A DNA stretch of 64,000 bases from Adiantum capillus-veneris (GCA_014529385.2 CM043956.1:59219120-59283119), one strand, 5' to 3'; positions 32,930 to 44,021 are shown, numbered from the stretch's first letter. Notes: generated by a model from the sequence alone, not told the origin. Translations and numbers: made by a program.

Positions 32930-33560
32930 TTTATAGTGATTTCTAATTAGAGCACCTTTTTGTCTTGTGGCCACAAGCTTGTAGGGTTATGATACCATAT
33001 GGGATGGATATGTTGGCTTTCTATGGACCTAGGATCACAGGGTTCTCTGATTCTAAATGGCATAAATGCTCTGTAAAATTATCAAATAGTTTTCTTTTTT
33101 TTTGAAAGGCTAAGGTCCTCCTTTATAGCTGCCAATAGATCGAGACTAAGTGTGGCCTAAGAAAGTTAGGCTTTTCTTTGTAGTTTGTAATTAAGAGGCT
33201 TATTCCTTATGTTATGTAGCCTAGAGCTAGCCTCCCATTATATTAAGGATAAAGAGTTCTAATTCCAAGCCACACATGGTAAGTGACTTTTGGAATAACA
33301 TATGTAACCTTATGGCCTTGTGGTCATAGGGTGATGATGTCATAGGTGAAAATTACGTTGCTTCCTATTACTACAATAGATGAAAGTCTTGTAGAAGATG
33401 AGATACTAGTCTTTAGCCTGAGGGCCATAGAGTTTCTTATCAAGAAACTAGCCAGGCCCATATGTAGGATCATACAATGCCAATAGTTTGGCTTCATATG
33501 GAAGTGTGTCTAGAGACCAAATGGACCCCTATGGCCCAAAGACCATAAGGTGCCATTTGT
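32930..33560. repeat. Scattered ATGGCC...CCATAGGGT words related to the 42-44 kb satellite
   Basis: Recurring words are CTATGGACCTAGGATCACAGGG, TTATGGCCTTGTGGTCATAGGGTG, TAGCCTGAGGGCCATAGAG, and CTATGGCCCAAAGACCATAAGGTGCC. They are degenerate forms of the palindromic satellite at 42280-43850, with looser spacing. A further one is at 32075 (CTATGGCCCTAAGACCATA). Confidence 0.55.
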
Positions 33561-33839
33561 AAATAACATAAAGGCACTTTAAAAATGTCAAAAAGAATGT
33601 TATTTGTCATGAAAGGTCCATGCTTACTGAAGCTATTTATATAGCAACATTTGAATCTTTTGATAAACTAAAATTAATCAAAGTGCACATCAAAGTCAAA
33701 AGCTACATATAGAATTGAAAGACAAATTTGCATAAGCACTTTTAAAAATACATAAAGAGATTTTGTAGATTTCATAATATTACAAAAATCTACTTCATCA
33801 TCAATGTCAATGGAGATCTAGTTGAGATTATACTGAATC

Positions 33840-34490
33840 TTTAACTGTTCTCTATAATTCTTGGCCTCATGTACTTTGATAAGAGGCTCCTTGTATCCCA
33901 ATGTTTGGGAAAGCCTAATTGCTTCAATATATTTTAAGGCTAATAAAGGTTTCATACTCTTTAAAAAAGCCTCACTATTTATTGGTCAAATGTTAGGAGT
34001 TTCTTGTCCTGACTTCTAGTGGGACACTCCACTATTGTTAGATGTTGTACCTTTTTCATCTTCGTGAGCACACGAAGCTCCTGGTAGTTTGCATGTGGAG
34101 TAGGTTTTCCCCAGACAAACCAAATTTCTCTCCTCTCAACTCTCCAACAACCATGTGAACATGATTATAAAGTTCATGTCCTTGTACTATGGGTGCTTTT
34201 ACATACAAATATGAGCTTGTAATTGTGAAAATGTCATTGACATGATGAAGAGCTTGAATATATGACAATAGATCCCCAAGGAGGATAGTAACCTCCTCAT
34301 CATTATTGAATGATGGAGAAAAAATACAATTCAATGCAGGATTAACACATCCCTTTAATGATGCATCATGTACTGGAAGCATTCTCTTTGCATCAATCCC
34401 AAATTTTGTTGATACAATAGCCAATGGTTTGAAAAGTGCTTCTACTCCATTAGGAGAAATATGAACCTTGCATGGGCCTTGTAAAGAATC
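33840..34490 (-). pseudogene. Unidentified degraded coding sequence
   Basis: The minus-strand frame opens after a stop at about 34490 and runs to 34056 without interruption (about 145 codons). It includes 'GPCKVHISPNGVEALFKPL', 'KFGIDAKRMLPVHDASLKG', 'NNDEEVTILLGDLLSYIQAL' and 'VVGELRGEKFGLSGENLLH'. There is no ATG near its beginning, so it looks like an internal exon or a broken gene. A second coding-like piece at about 33960-33840 reads 'LLALKYIEAIRLSQTLGYKE'. Composition is balanced and protein-like, unlike the neighbouring DNA. I do not recognise the family; it could be host or transposon. Confidence 0.4.
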
Positions 34491-34859
34491 CTAATTTTTA
34501 GGGATTAAGGCTAATGTTGTGTAGGGTTAAGGGGACAAGGGCATTCAAGAAGCTAGTTTTGAGTAGACTTTTCTAGCCTTTTTTTAGACACATGTAGGAT
34601 GTGGACCTAAGAGGTCACTTTCTCTCTCTAACTTTTGGAAAGTGAAGGGAGTAAAGGGGTGTAGCCACATCAGCAAAAACGTGGGTCACTAAGAGCCAAA
34701 ATTTGACTTTTTTTCAAAAAAGTTATTTTTACTTATTTTTGACTTAAAATTCCCTCCCAACATATATACACATCAAAAAATCATTTTTTGACATTTTTTA
34801 AAACCTACAAACACTAAAAGTCCACTTTTTAAAAAAAAAAATCCCCCCCAAAAAAAAAC

Positions 34860-35095
34860 CTTTGTTCTCTCCTCCTCCTTCCTCCTCTCTCCCTCTCCTC
34901 TCCCTCCCTACCCCCTTCTCTCCTCCTCCTTCCCTCTCTCTCCCTCTCCCCCCTCTGCCCCCTTCTCTCCTCCCATGTTCCTCTCCTCTCCCTCCCTACC
35001 CCCTTCTCTCCTCCTCCTCCCCTCTCTCTCCCTCTTCCCCTCTGCCCCCTTCTCTCCTCCCATGTTCCTCCCTCTCCCTCCCCCCTCTTTCTTTT
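34860..35095. repeat. CT-rich tract with an 88-bp direct duplication
   Basis: Almost pure pyrimidine for about 235 bp. The segment beginning CTCTCCTCTCCCTCCCTACC occurs at about 34893 and again at 34981, giving two tandem copies of about 88 bp that end near CTCCCATGTTCCTC. Open frames across it are compositional artefacts. Confidence 0.85.
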
Positions 35096-36608
35096 CATTC
35101 TTTGCTTCCTCACGCAACAACTGCCATGGTGCTCACGGACATCACAAATCGTATCCCTCTACCACCATGTACTCCGCACAACAAAAGTGTACATATTGCT
35201 TGTCCGCGGTGTTTGCACCGAAGGCCGCACGTGAGAGTGAGCAGAGGTCATCCCAAGATCTTCATACTGTCGGTGAAACGAATGTGTATGGTTCTTCAAT
35301 ATCTTGGGACGGGAGAAGTAGGCTTGTTAGGCTATTACAATTGGTTGTGTATGGGTGCAGGTGCTTCTTTGCATTTGTGGATGCACGAATGTCAAGATCT
35401 TCAGCTCAAAACAGTGGCATTACAAGAAACAGTGGGTGCAGGTTAGAGAGGTCAAGTGTCACCACTTTTCCTCTAAAACAGTCTTCTTTGTTACATCTTG
35501 CAGGTAGGTGCTTCAAATCCATCCTTATTAGAGGTGGGTAATCTCATCTTAATGCAAGAATGGCTCAAGGAACTACCATAACATGAAGCTTTTACGGTGG
35601 CACAAAGCTCTCCTCAAGCAATGTGGCTCCCACTACACCAAAAATCACTATGCTAACATGGAGAGATCCCTAGTAGGACAATACAACAACTTTTCATCAG
35701 CAACACACCCTTTCCTAACATGAGGGCACCCCCACCAGAGATATTTTTATATGATAGGTCACCCTATGAGCATACCATGTCATGGAATGGATGTAAGAAC
35801 TATGACTGCACTACCCCTTGGAAGTTGTTCACGAATGTATGTTTATCAAAGTTAATGAGAAGAAGTTTGGACTTTTTTGTTTGTTGATGTGTAAGAGCAC
35901 TCTTGGTCTACCATATTTTAGATTGTTTGATAAGTTAAATAAGATTTGTAGTCATTTAAAGTATCATTATTTTTTTGTAAGATTGTACATGAGAAGACAT
36001 GATAAAGTACAAGAGATCTTGACGGAATAAACCTCGATGAGATTCCCACCATGCACTTGTGACACCATACCTCTCCTTGAACCCTTTGACTTCTATCGTT
36101 GTGGGGAGTCCAATGGGGGGCTATTTTCAAATTTTTAGCATAACTTTTTTTTGAAGGAAATTTTGGTTATTCTAAAGTTTATACACAGTCTAGGAGTTCA
36201 TTCTGATTGTTTTTCTTCAGTTTCAAATTTTGACCGAGTACACTCCTTGGAAGCCACTTTTGAAGGTGTTAGGGCGAGATTTTGGGAAAGTTTTGTATGT
36301 AGGAAATACAGTCCTTAACACAATAAAAAACAATGGTTCTTTGAGTATTTTCAGATTCCATGGTTTTAATGCTCGTTGGAGCCCGTAGATTAAGAAAAAA
36401 GCAAAAAATGTATGTTTTACATCATTTTTAAATAAATTGTCAACTTGCACATTGATTTTTGGAGAATGCGAGCAAGATATGATTTTTTCTCATCACATGA
36501 TGGTCGAAGAACGCGATGAGATGAACAAATTCATGTGAGACAAGCCCAGACAGATTCGGAGCCGATTGAAATCTAGAAGCTGTTGAAAACAACCGAAAAG
36601 TTCAACAC
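35096..36608. other. Mostly non-coding; GC-richer patch of unknown nature at 35100-35450
   Basis: 35106-35446 is clearly richer in GC than its surroundings and open in two plus frames (one with 'MVLTDITNRIPLPPCTPH'). No domain is recognised and the choice of frame is uncertain. 35450-36608 shows nothing. Confidence 0.25.
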
Positions 36609-36609
36609 T

Positions 36610-36630
36610 TAAAAAAAAAAAAAAAAAAAA
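36610..36630. repeat. Poly-A run
   Basis: About 20 consecutive A residues. It could be a retroposon tail, but no element body is identified upstream. Confidence 0.7.
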
Positions 36631-36889
36631 ACTTAACACTTGAATCATGGCCATGCATCAAGAATATGCTCACACGGTGAAGGAGGTGCTTCAAAGCTAT
36701 GGAAATCAGTATAAAATGCAAGCAATAGTGTTGGAGGCTATTCAAGAAGTTGTAGAGGCTCACATCATTTCAGATGACTTTGCAATGACAAAATGATTAA
36801 GAGTTGTGTCTACTGTCTCCATAGTGATTTGGCTTTTCGGTTTATCCATGTGTTTTAAGTTAAGTGGTTTTGGCCATGAAGAGTTAAAT

Positions 36890-37790
36890 TTAAATCAAAT
36901 ATTAACATTTTTGCCATCCTAAGGGGCAAACAAAGCTAGAAAATGCAAAAAAAAGGGTGGCCACAAGGGCGGGCAGATGGCCCATCCAGCAGTTTTGGAT
37001 GGCTCATCTGCGTGCCCTTGTGGCCACCCTTTTTTTTTCCATTTTCTAGCTTTGTTTGCCCCTTAGGATAGCAAAAATGTTAATAGCCGATGAAACCAGA
37101 TGTTTATGTAGCATGAGACTAGATTTTTATATTGTCCAATGTGATTTGGCCTTTTGGTGCAGGGAACTAGTAAGTTGAGTTGAAGGAAGGCATAATGTGC
37201 TTGAAAAGTTAAATTTTACATTCATCTCACCTTTTCCAAGGTCCTGGAGTGCAACAATAGCCTAATTATGCAAAAAAAAGGGTGGCCACAAGGGCGCGCA
37301 GATGGCCCATCCAACAGTTTTGGATGGCTCACTTGCGCGCCCTTGTGGCCACCTTTTTTTTTGCATTATATGGCCTTGTCTGCCCCTTATAATAGCAAGA
37401 ATGTTAATATTTGATGAAACCAGATGTTTATGCAGCATGAGACTAGATTTTTATACTTTCCAATGTGATTTGCCCTTTTGGTGCAGGGAACTAGTAAGTT
37501 GAGTTGAAGGAAGGCATAATGTGCTTGAAAAGTTCAATTTTAGGTTCATCTCAGCTTTTCCAGGGTTCTGGAGTGCAGCAATAGCCTAATTATGCAAAAA
37601 AAAAGGTGGCCACAAGTCCTTCTTTGTTTGTGAAGACTCCATTATTTGTTTGATTTAGAGTCTTTGATGTTGTTGTAGGCCTTTGTTGATGCCACATATG
37701 GCCCATCCAGCAGTTTTGGATGGCTCACTATGCGCGCTTGTGGCCACCCCTTTTTTTGCATTATATGGCCTTGTCTGCACCCCAGGATAC
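36890..37790. repeat. Three-copy tandem array (324-325 bp period) of hairpin-bearing units
   Basis: GTGGCCACAAG lies at about 36958, 37282 and 37607, giving periods of 324 and 325 bp. Spacer landmarks shared by the units are TGATGAAACCAGATGTTTATG, GTGCAGGGAACTAGTAAGTTG and CTTGAAAAGTT. Each unit holds an inverted repeat with arms AAGGGTGGCCACAAGGGC / GCCCTTGTGGCCACCCTT around the loop CATCCAGCAGTTTTGGATG. In the third unit about 75 bp of unrelated sequence (37617-37695) replaces part of the left arm. Nothing in it codes for protein. Confidence 0.9.
36900..37095. repeat. Long hairpin (foldback) of unit 1, arms about 95 bp
   Basis: The left arm runs from TATTAACATTTTTGCCATCC through AAGGGGCAAACAAAGCTAG and GGGTGGCCACAAGGGC to CATCC. 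The right arm is its reverse complement down to GGATAGCAAAAATGTTAATA. Only a handful of mismatches and a loop of about 8 bases. This is longer than the stem in unit 2 (37270-37390). It resembles a foldback or MITE, or a long hairpin RNA source. Confidence 0.88.
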
Positions 37791-39959
37791 CAAATTTTTT
37801 TTAGATTAAGTGAAAGAAAATCTTTATGCAACATGACAGTAAAAATTCCACTTCTTTTCACTCATATGTAATTAGAGCTCCCCCCCCTCCCCCCCCTTTC
37901 TTTGTGTTCAAAGGTCCGGAGCATTCACTATGTAAAATTTTCCTATATCACATGTGTTCACTAGAATGGATTAAAAGTACCCCTTATAGGCCTTATCTAC
38001 ACATGTTTCTGCAACTTTACAAGAATATAAAATCCCTTATGTTGAACACATGTGCTATGTTACATATACTTTAGTGAACTCCCCATGTCAACGGCCTCAC
38101 AAATCCTGTGCACTAAACATTAAACACTAGAAATCGACCAAACAAGGAGCCAATTTTTACTTCCTTGTGTCCACCTAGTGTTCTTGTGAAACATTGCTAA
38201 TGATATATATTCAACATCCCCAAATGAGGACATCTTGACAAAGTTTATGATCCACTTTAATAAGAATAACCATTAATGATTAAACTGAAATCAAAATATT
38301 GCTTGAATTTCTTCAAGGTGGAGTGATTAAGACTTGCGACTTGAATCTCGTACAGGCAAATCAAAGTATCCATAAAAGTAAACAATATTTCTCATATCTG
38401 TATGAAACTTCAATAATCTAAATTAAATGCTCTCACTCAATGCGACACCATTTAACAAAAAAACATATTTATATTGCATTTATAGAGGAATCCAGCCTCA
38501 TGAAAAAAAATTACAAATGGAGACAATGTTGTTGCTGCTAGGCTTATCTTACAAGTATTTGTCTTCCTCATCTAGAGATTCATATACACTTGAGTATTTG
38601 TGTGTCTATGACACTAGGGAAGATAGTAGTACTATATGGATGGCTTCTATGAGAGCTCCTAGAGAGTCCCTATTGGTTCAAGATTCTAAAAAACACCTAC
38701 TATTCTTATCAAAATCTTTTAACATGGTAGTGAAAGGTTCCTCAAGGAACAAAAATAGAGTGATTTCCATCTCTGCACATGGTTTCTTGCTCATGTCCTC
38801 TTAAAACAAGTTGAATCTGTAAGTAAACAAAAGATTATGTGAGCATAAAGTTATAAAGTACAAAATGATATCATTCCAATTATCTAATGACAATTATACG
38901 AAGAATAAATTACAAGAAAAATCTTTGACGAATCTCCATAGATAACACAACTTACTTACATTGTGAGACTCAAATAACACGCTACACAACTATAGATGGC
39001 GCACCAAAGTCATCAACAAAATAGCACCACCCAGTGTTATGAGGTGTGAAGCCTAAACACTGAAATCCATTAAGAGGTTAATTCTCTCCAGCATGATAAA
39101 CTTAAAGATGGAGATGATGTTAAGCTCTGAATGTAAGCTACAAGGGTAGTTTTCTTACCATTCTATCTTTATGTTGGAGATGAACCCTTGCAATGCCCAC
39201 GCGATATTCACACCTCCTATTGTTGTGGTATTCAACTCATGTGAGCTCATACTTTTGCCACCTTCGGGAGTAGAGGTTTCCATATAGTGTGAGTGAATGA
39301 AAGTAGAAGGAGTAGAATCTTGTTTCATGTTGTAATGGAGATGAGAGAAGGGAGAGGAGCTAGCTTGGTGTGAAACTATGTGGTGGGTAAGGGGAAGAGA
39401 TGGAGGAGGAGCTTGCTTGGTGCTACAATGGAGGTGGGAGAAAGCTAGCAGAGAGATAATGATGGACTATAGGGGGTGCATGTGGTTGTTGCAGCAATGG
39501 AGAGCTTGAAAAAAGGTTTGTAGAGAGAGAACAACACTTTTTAGCTATAGAATAGGTTTGGAAAGACTTTGGAGGGTGAAAATGATGTTTTGATTTGTTT
39601 AAAAAAAAAAACAAATTTTTGGATTTTTTAGTGCACGTTTTTAACTTTTGAAGGTTAAAAATACTTTTTTGACCATGAAATAGGTTTGGGGACCTTTTAA
39701 GGAGGGAAAACTTGAAATTTGATTTTTTTTGAAAATTTGAAATTTTTAGTGTATTTTTAAATCCGGGCCAAAAAGTGGGGGAAAAGAGGTCAAAATGGTT
39801 CCCCCCCCCCCTTCCCCCTCTTTCCCCTAGCCACCTCCCTTACCTTCTCACTAGGTAAGAGACAATTAAGAGGTGTAAGGCTACCTTGTCCCCCTACTTT
39901 TTTGAGGGTATAGAGTGTGTCCACCACCCTCTTCCTATTGGCTGACCTCTAATTAACCT
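37791..39959. other. Non-coding stretch, nothing recognised
   Basis: Includes C-rich runs at about 37880 and 39800 and an open frame at 38427-38804 (125 codons) with no recognisable similarity. Not called. Confidence 0.3.
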
Positions 39960-40389
39960 TAATCCCAAAGGGCCCCTAGAGGGTTCATATTTTTCCTAAT
40001 GCTTAGATTATCTGGGTGAGTCATTCTTGATTCTTCACATTATTAACATTGGATTTGTTCCCAAATCAAAAAGAATGGAAGCTTTCTCCAGCCTCCTTCT
40101 TTTAAATATTGATGATGTCCATAACATGTGTATCATTAGCAGCTAACCATATCCCAACATTGAAATTACTAAGTAGAGTCTTTAGAAACTCAATGCATCC
40201 TAGCCTAGAACACTGCTCATGTTGAAACTTTAAGCTCTTCATTTTTTTGGACTTGTGACAACATCGTCTCAAAAGAAACCACCCAAGCTCACTATTATAT
40301 TTAGCATTGGTGGATGAAAGGTCCATATCACCATGCACCCAGATCCGAGATCTTGAGTTACTAAGATGTTTTGTATGGATTCTTCTTCT

Positions 40390-40393
40390 GAGA

Positions 40394-40421
<28 letters not shown>
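40390..40421. repeat. (AT)n microsatellite
   Basis: About 30 bp of AT repeat next to the palindrome. Confidence 0.95.
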
Positions 40422-40424
<3 letters not shown>

Positions 40425-40491
40425 CGTAGAAGGTGATGTTAGTTCCAATATATATATATACTGGAACTTACATCACCTTCTACGTCCATAG
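40420..40491. repeat. Near-perfect palindrome with AT centre
   Basis: The left arm ACGTAGAAGGTGATGTTAGT is mirrored by ACTTACATCACCTTCTACGT, with TCCAATATATATATATACTGGA at the centre. Arms are about 35 bp with 2-4 mismatches and almost no loop. The right arm is the end of the acidic coding stretch, so the left arm is an inverted copy of coding sequence. Confidence 0.88.
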
Positions 40492-40760
40492 CATCATCCT
40501 TCAAGCTCTTCTCCAATGGTTGCAATGGTTGACCTTCAAGAACTTGTAGATTTGTGTTAGCTTCTTCAAGAACGCTCTGGTTGTGATGGAGATCCATGGA
40601 CTCTTTCTCAAAAGGTTTAATAGCTTGAAAATCATTTGTACCAACAATATCAGGTGAAACTTTGTCAACCGCAATCTCAAAAGGTTCAATAGCTTAAAAT
40701 TCCTTTGTACCAACAATCTCAAGTGAGATTTCATCAATCACAATATCGTTTTGAGGGACT

Positions 40761-42279
40761 GCAAGTTTTAAAGAACACCTATCGTTAGCCTTGTCACACT
40801 CTTAACACTAGGTTGGTAATGGGACATTTTTATGTCCTGGGACACTTTTATGTCCTGTTAAGTGACCATTTTCCTTGAATTATGTCAAGAGTTTCAAAAT
40901 GGATTTTGAGGTGCTATCGGTCTAGAAATTTGTCTCATGAGCTGAAAAAAACTCGTCATTTTTTTGGAATATCAGTTCCATCTTTAACCTTGTGCCTGCA
41001 CAACATTTCACAACCTAAACTGTGTGAAAAAACGGGTCCTGTTTTTGGCTTTTTTCAACTTTTTGCAACTATACCACTCTAGAATTCATGTTTGTGAGGT
41101 CTATAATGCTAGAGAACTATCTTTAGTAGTCCTCAAAATGTCCTGATGCTTCTAGGGAGAAATAAATGTTAAAGTTGTAAGTTATGACCAAATTACAAAA
41201 ATTGTCAAATCCTGTTTTTTAGCCAATTTTAGCTCTTCTATGATTTTTTTGGTGACTTTCATGATATCCAAATGCAGTTTTGATTTTCTACGTCGCATAT
41301 TGTAACATAAAGCTAATATTCCTTGATTTTTGGGGCACCTAATACCCTATTTTGCATAGTAGACAATGATGGTTGATTTTTTCAATTATAGAAGAAAACA
41401 AAACATTTTAGTATATCAAGTATAGCTTTTTCAATATTGTTAGTTTCTTGTGACAACTACATGCATTTTGTAGGTAGTAACCATATCTAGTCATAAGGAT
41501 CAAATTTGGATAGATATTGAATAGTTTCTATGGGATTCTACAACTCATAATGTTGAACCCAGTTTTTTCATGTTTGCTGTATTTAGCACTTCATATTTGT
41601 CCCCAAGATTCCCCTTGGTAAGAGATGTATTATTCTTTTGACATGCTCCATGGCTCCTTATGAACCGAAAGGACAATAGGGAACTAAGAAAAGATGCATA
41701 TATTATTTGTATTGAGTGTGGCTATAGAAACTTTGATGATAGGTTTGCAAAATGGTAAAAATTCAACTTTTTTGTACCTATTTCTTTTGGCAAAACAAAA
41801 AATAGTGAGTGAGAAGCAATCATATGTTCTGATCACCAACCCATTGAAGTTAACTAGGGAATTTATCTCAAGTCCTACAAAAATCCCTAATCTTATTTTT
41901 ATGCAACAAAACGTAAGAAATGACTGTTTTGATGAAAATGTACTGGTCCATCAACTTTGGAGGCTTGGTGTGACCAAAAGATGAGAAATTTTACAAGTTT
42001 CTTATTTTTTCCATGTGTAGTAGGCCTTGAACTATAACCTCATGAAAGGATTTTACAAAATGAGTGGATCTATTATGGTAACCAACCTAGTGTTCAGAGA
42101 AAATTAGAGAGTATCCAAATGACATAATTGATATCTAAGAAAATATTAAATAGATATTAAATAATGTATTTGATAAGACCCAAGATACCGTTGTAATATA
42201 GCTTGTAGAAATTTAAGGACCACCCAAAAAGGCCTTATGGCTGCATGGTAGACTTTGAGTACAAGGTGTTGATAAAATT
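40761..42279. other. Non-coding stretch, nothing recognised
   Basis: AT-rich, with a small duplication at 40828-40860 (TTTTATGTCCTG twice). Open frames at 40882-41082 and 41694-41984 show no recognisable similarity. Confidence 0.3.
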
Positions 42280-43850
42280 GGCGCTCTATGGCCCTAGGGC
42301 CGCAGGGTTCTCATTATGGTTTCTAGGACACATGATGTTGATTATAGGTAGTCAGGTTTTCCTTTATTCTAATGAGAGATCCTATTTCCTTAAGGCCATA
42401 GGGTGCCAATGTACAAGCTCAAGGGTCATAGGTTTTCCTCTATTCCAATGAGAGATCATATGGTCCTAGGGCCATAGGGCTACCAAGGAGCCCATGTAAG
42501 TGCCTTTGAATGGCCTAAATTCTCTTTGAGAGCTTTTACATTCCTAGGCCACCGTCTGCTAGCCTTAGGACCATAGGTTTTCGTCTATTCTAATGAGAGA
42601 TCATATGGCCCTAGGATCATAGGGTGTCAATGTTTAAGCTCAAGTGTCATAAATTGCCTCATATTATTGTAATGAGAGATCCTATGGCCCTAGGGCTACC
42701 ATGGTTCCCATGTAGGTTCCCATAAATTTTCTAAATGCTCTTTGAGATATTTTATATTGACACATATGGCCCTATGGTCATAGGTTTCCCTCTATTCTTA
42801 TTAGAGATCCTAGGGCCACAGGGTGTGAGTGTATAAGTTCAAGGGCCATAAGTTGTCCTCTATTCTAATGAGAGATCCTATGGCCCTAGGGCCATATGGC
42901 TGTCATGGTTAATATGTAGGTTACCTTGAATGGCCTAAATGTTGCTAGAGAGATTTGACATTGCCACCTAGGCCACCCTCTAGCCCTAGGGTCATAGGTT
43001 ACCCTCTATTGTCATGTGAGATCCAATGGCCCTAGGGCCATAGGGTGCCAGTGTAGAAGCTTAAGGGCCATAGGTTGCCCTCTATTGTAAAGAAAGATCT
43101 AATGGCCGTAGGGACATAGGTTTGCCATGGTGTCCATGTAAGTGCCCTTGAATGGATTAAATGCTCTTCAAGATCTTTTACATTGACACCTAGGCCATTT
43201 GCTAGCCCTAGGTCCATAGGCTTCCCTCGTTTGTAATGAGAGATCATATGGTCTTAGAGCCATAGGGTGAAAATGTATAAGCTCAAGAGCCATAGGTTGC
43301 CCTCTATTCCAATCATAAGTCCTATGGCCCTAGTCTCATAGGGATGCCATGGTGCCCATGTAGGTGCCCTTGAATGGCCTAAATGATCTTTGAGAGCTTT
43401 TACATTGACACTTAGGCCACCCTCTGCCCCTAGGGTGATAGGTTTTCCTTTATTTTGATGAGAGATTTTATGGCCCTAGGGCCATAGGGTGCCAATGTAT
43501 AATCTCAAGGACCATAAGTTTCTCTTCATTGTAATAAGAGACCCTATGGACCTAGGGCCATAGGGTTGTCATGTTGCAAATGTAGGTGCCAATGATTGGC
43601 CTAGATGATCTTTGAGACCTTTTCCATTGAAACCTAGGCCAACCTTTGGCCACATGGCCATAGGTTTCTCTCTATTTTGACAAGAGATCATATGGCATTA
43701 GGTCCATATGGTACCAATGTAAATGCTCATGGGCCATAGGTTGCCCTCTCTTCCACCAATGAAAGATCCTATGGTGCAAGGGACATGGAGGTGCCATGGT
43801 GCCCATGTAGATGCCCTTGAATGGCCTTTGAGGTAAACAAATGAACGCCA
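42280..43850. repeat. Satellite-like array built on the palindrome TATGGCCCTAGGGCCATA
   Basis: Roughly seven diverged units of about 215-220 bp. Each contains two half-blocks: [TATGGCCCTAGGGCCATAGGG - TGCCAATGTATAAGCTCAAG - GGCCATAGGTTGCCCTCTAT - TCTAATGAGAGATCC] and [TGCCATGGTGCCCATGTAGG - TGCCCTTGAATGGCC - ACATTGACACCTAGGCCACC]. The 18-bp core is its own reverse complement and is exact at 42879-42896 and 43469-43486; a 16-bp version is at 43026-43041. No ORF is conserved between units. Confidence 0.85.
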
Positions 43851-43935
43851 AGAATTGAGATGGCTCCCACCATGCGTGCCAAACCAATTTTGAGAGAAAG
43901 AGATCCTAGCTCTATGTCATCAACGCAATGTGCTC

Positions 43936-43937
<2 letters not shown>

Positions 43938-44020
<83 letters not shown>
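43938..44020. repeat. (AG)n microsatellite
   Basis: About 80 bp of AG repeat. Confidence 0.97.

Positions 44021-44021
<1 letters not shown>

Larger units (their letters stand above)
39960..40760 (-). pseudogene. Degraded FCP1/NLI-like phosphatase fragment
   Basis: 40760-40495 reads on the minus strand as an acidic, coding-like stretch ('VSPDIVGTNDFQAIKPFEKE', 'HHNQSVLEEANTNLQVLEG', 'DDAMDVEGDV') with one stop. It contains a near-duplicate segment around VGT..F.AI.PFE. Below the AT-rich palindrome, 40370-40102 continues with 'RIWVHGDMDLSSTNAKYNSE', 'RLGCIEFLKTLLSNFNVGIW' and 'ANDTHVMDIINI'. After a stop it reads 'ESFHSF' and, in another frame, 'FLIWEQIQC'. The pattern P/x-G-C-x-x-F-L-x-x-L-x-x-x-F-x-V-G-I-W-S, followed by a W-[ED]-Q strand, is that of FCP1-homology (HAD) phosphatases. 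The DxDxT catalytic motif is not visible. The assignment is tentative. Confidence 0.45.

Noticed and set aside
34862-35541. Open frames of 188-194 codons through the CT-rich tract
   Set aside because: The first half is low-complexity Pro/Ser/Leu from the pyrimidine run. Two plus frames are open at once and no domain is visible. Only the GC-richer end was flagged as unknown.
38427-38804. 125-codon plus-strand frame as a gene
   Set aside because: No recognisable motif, AT-rich context, and length within what chance gives in such DNA.
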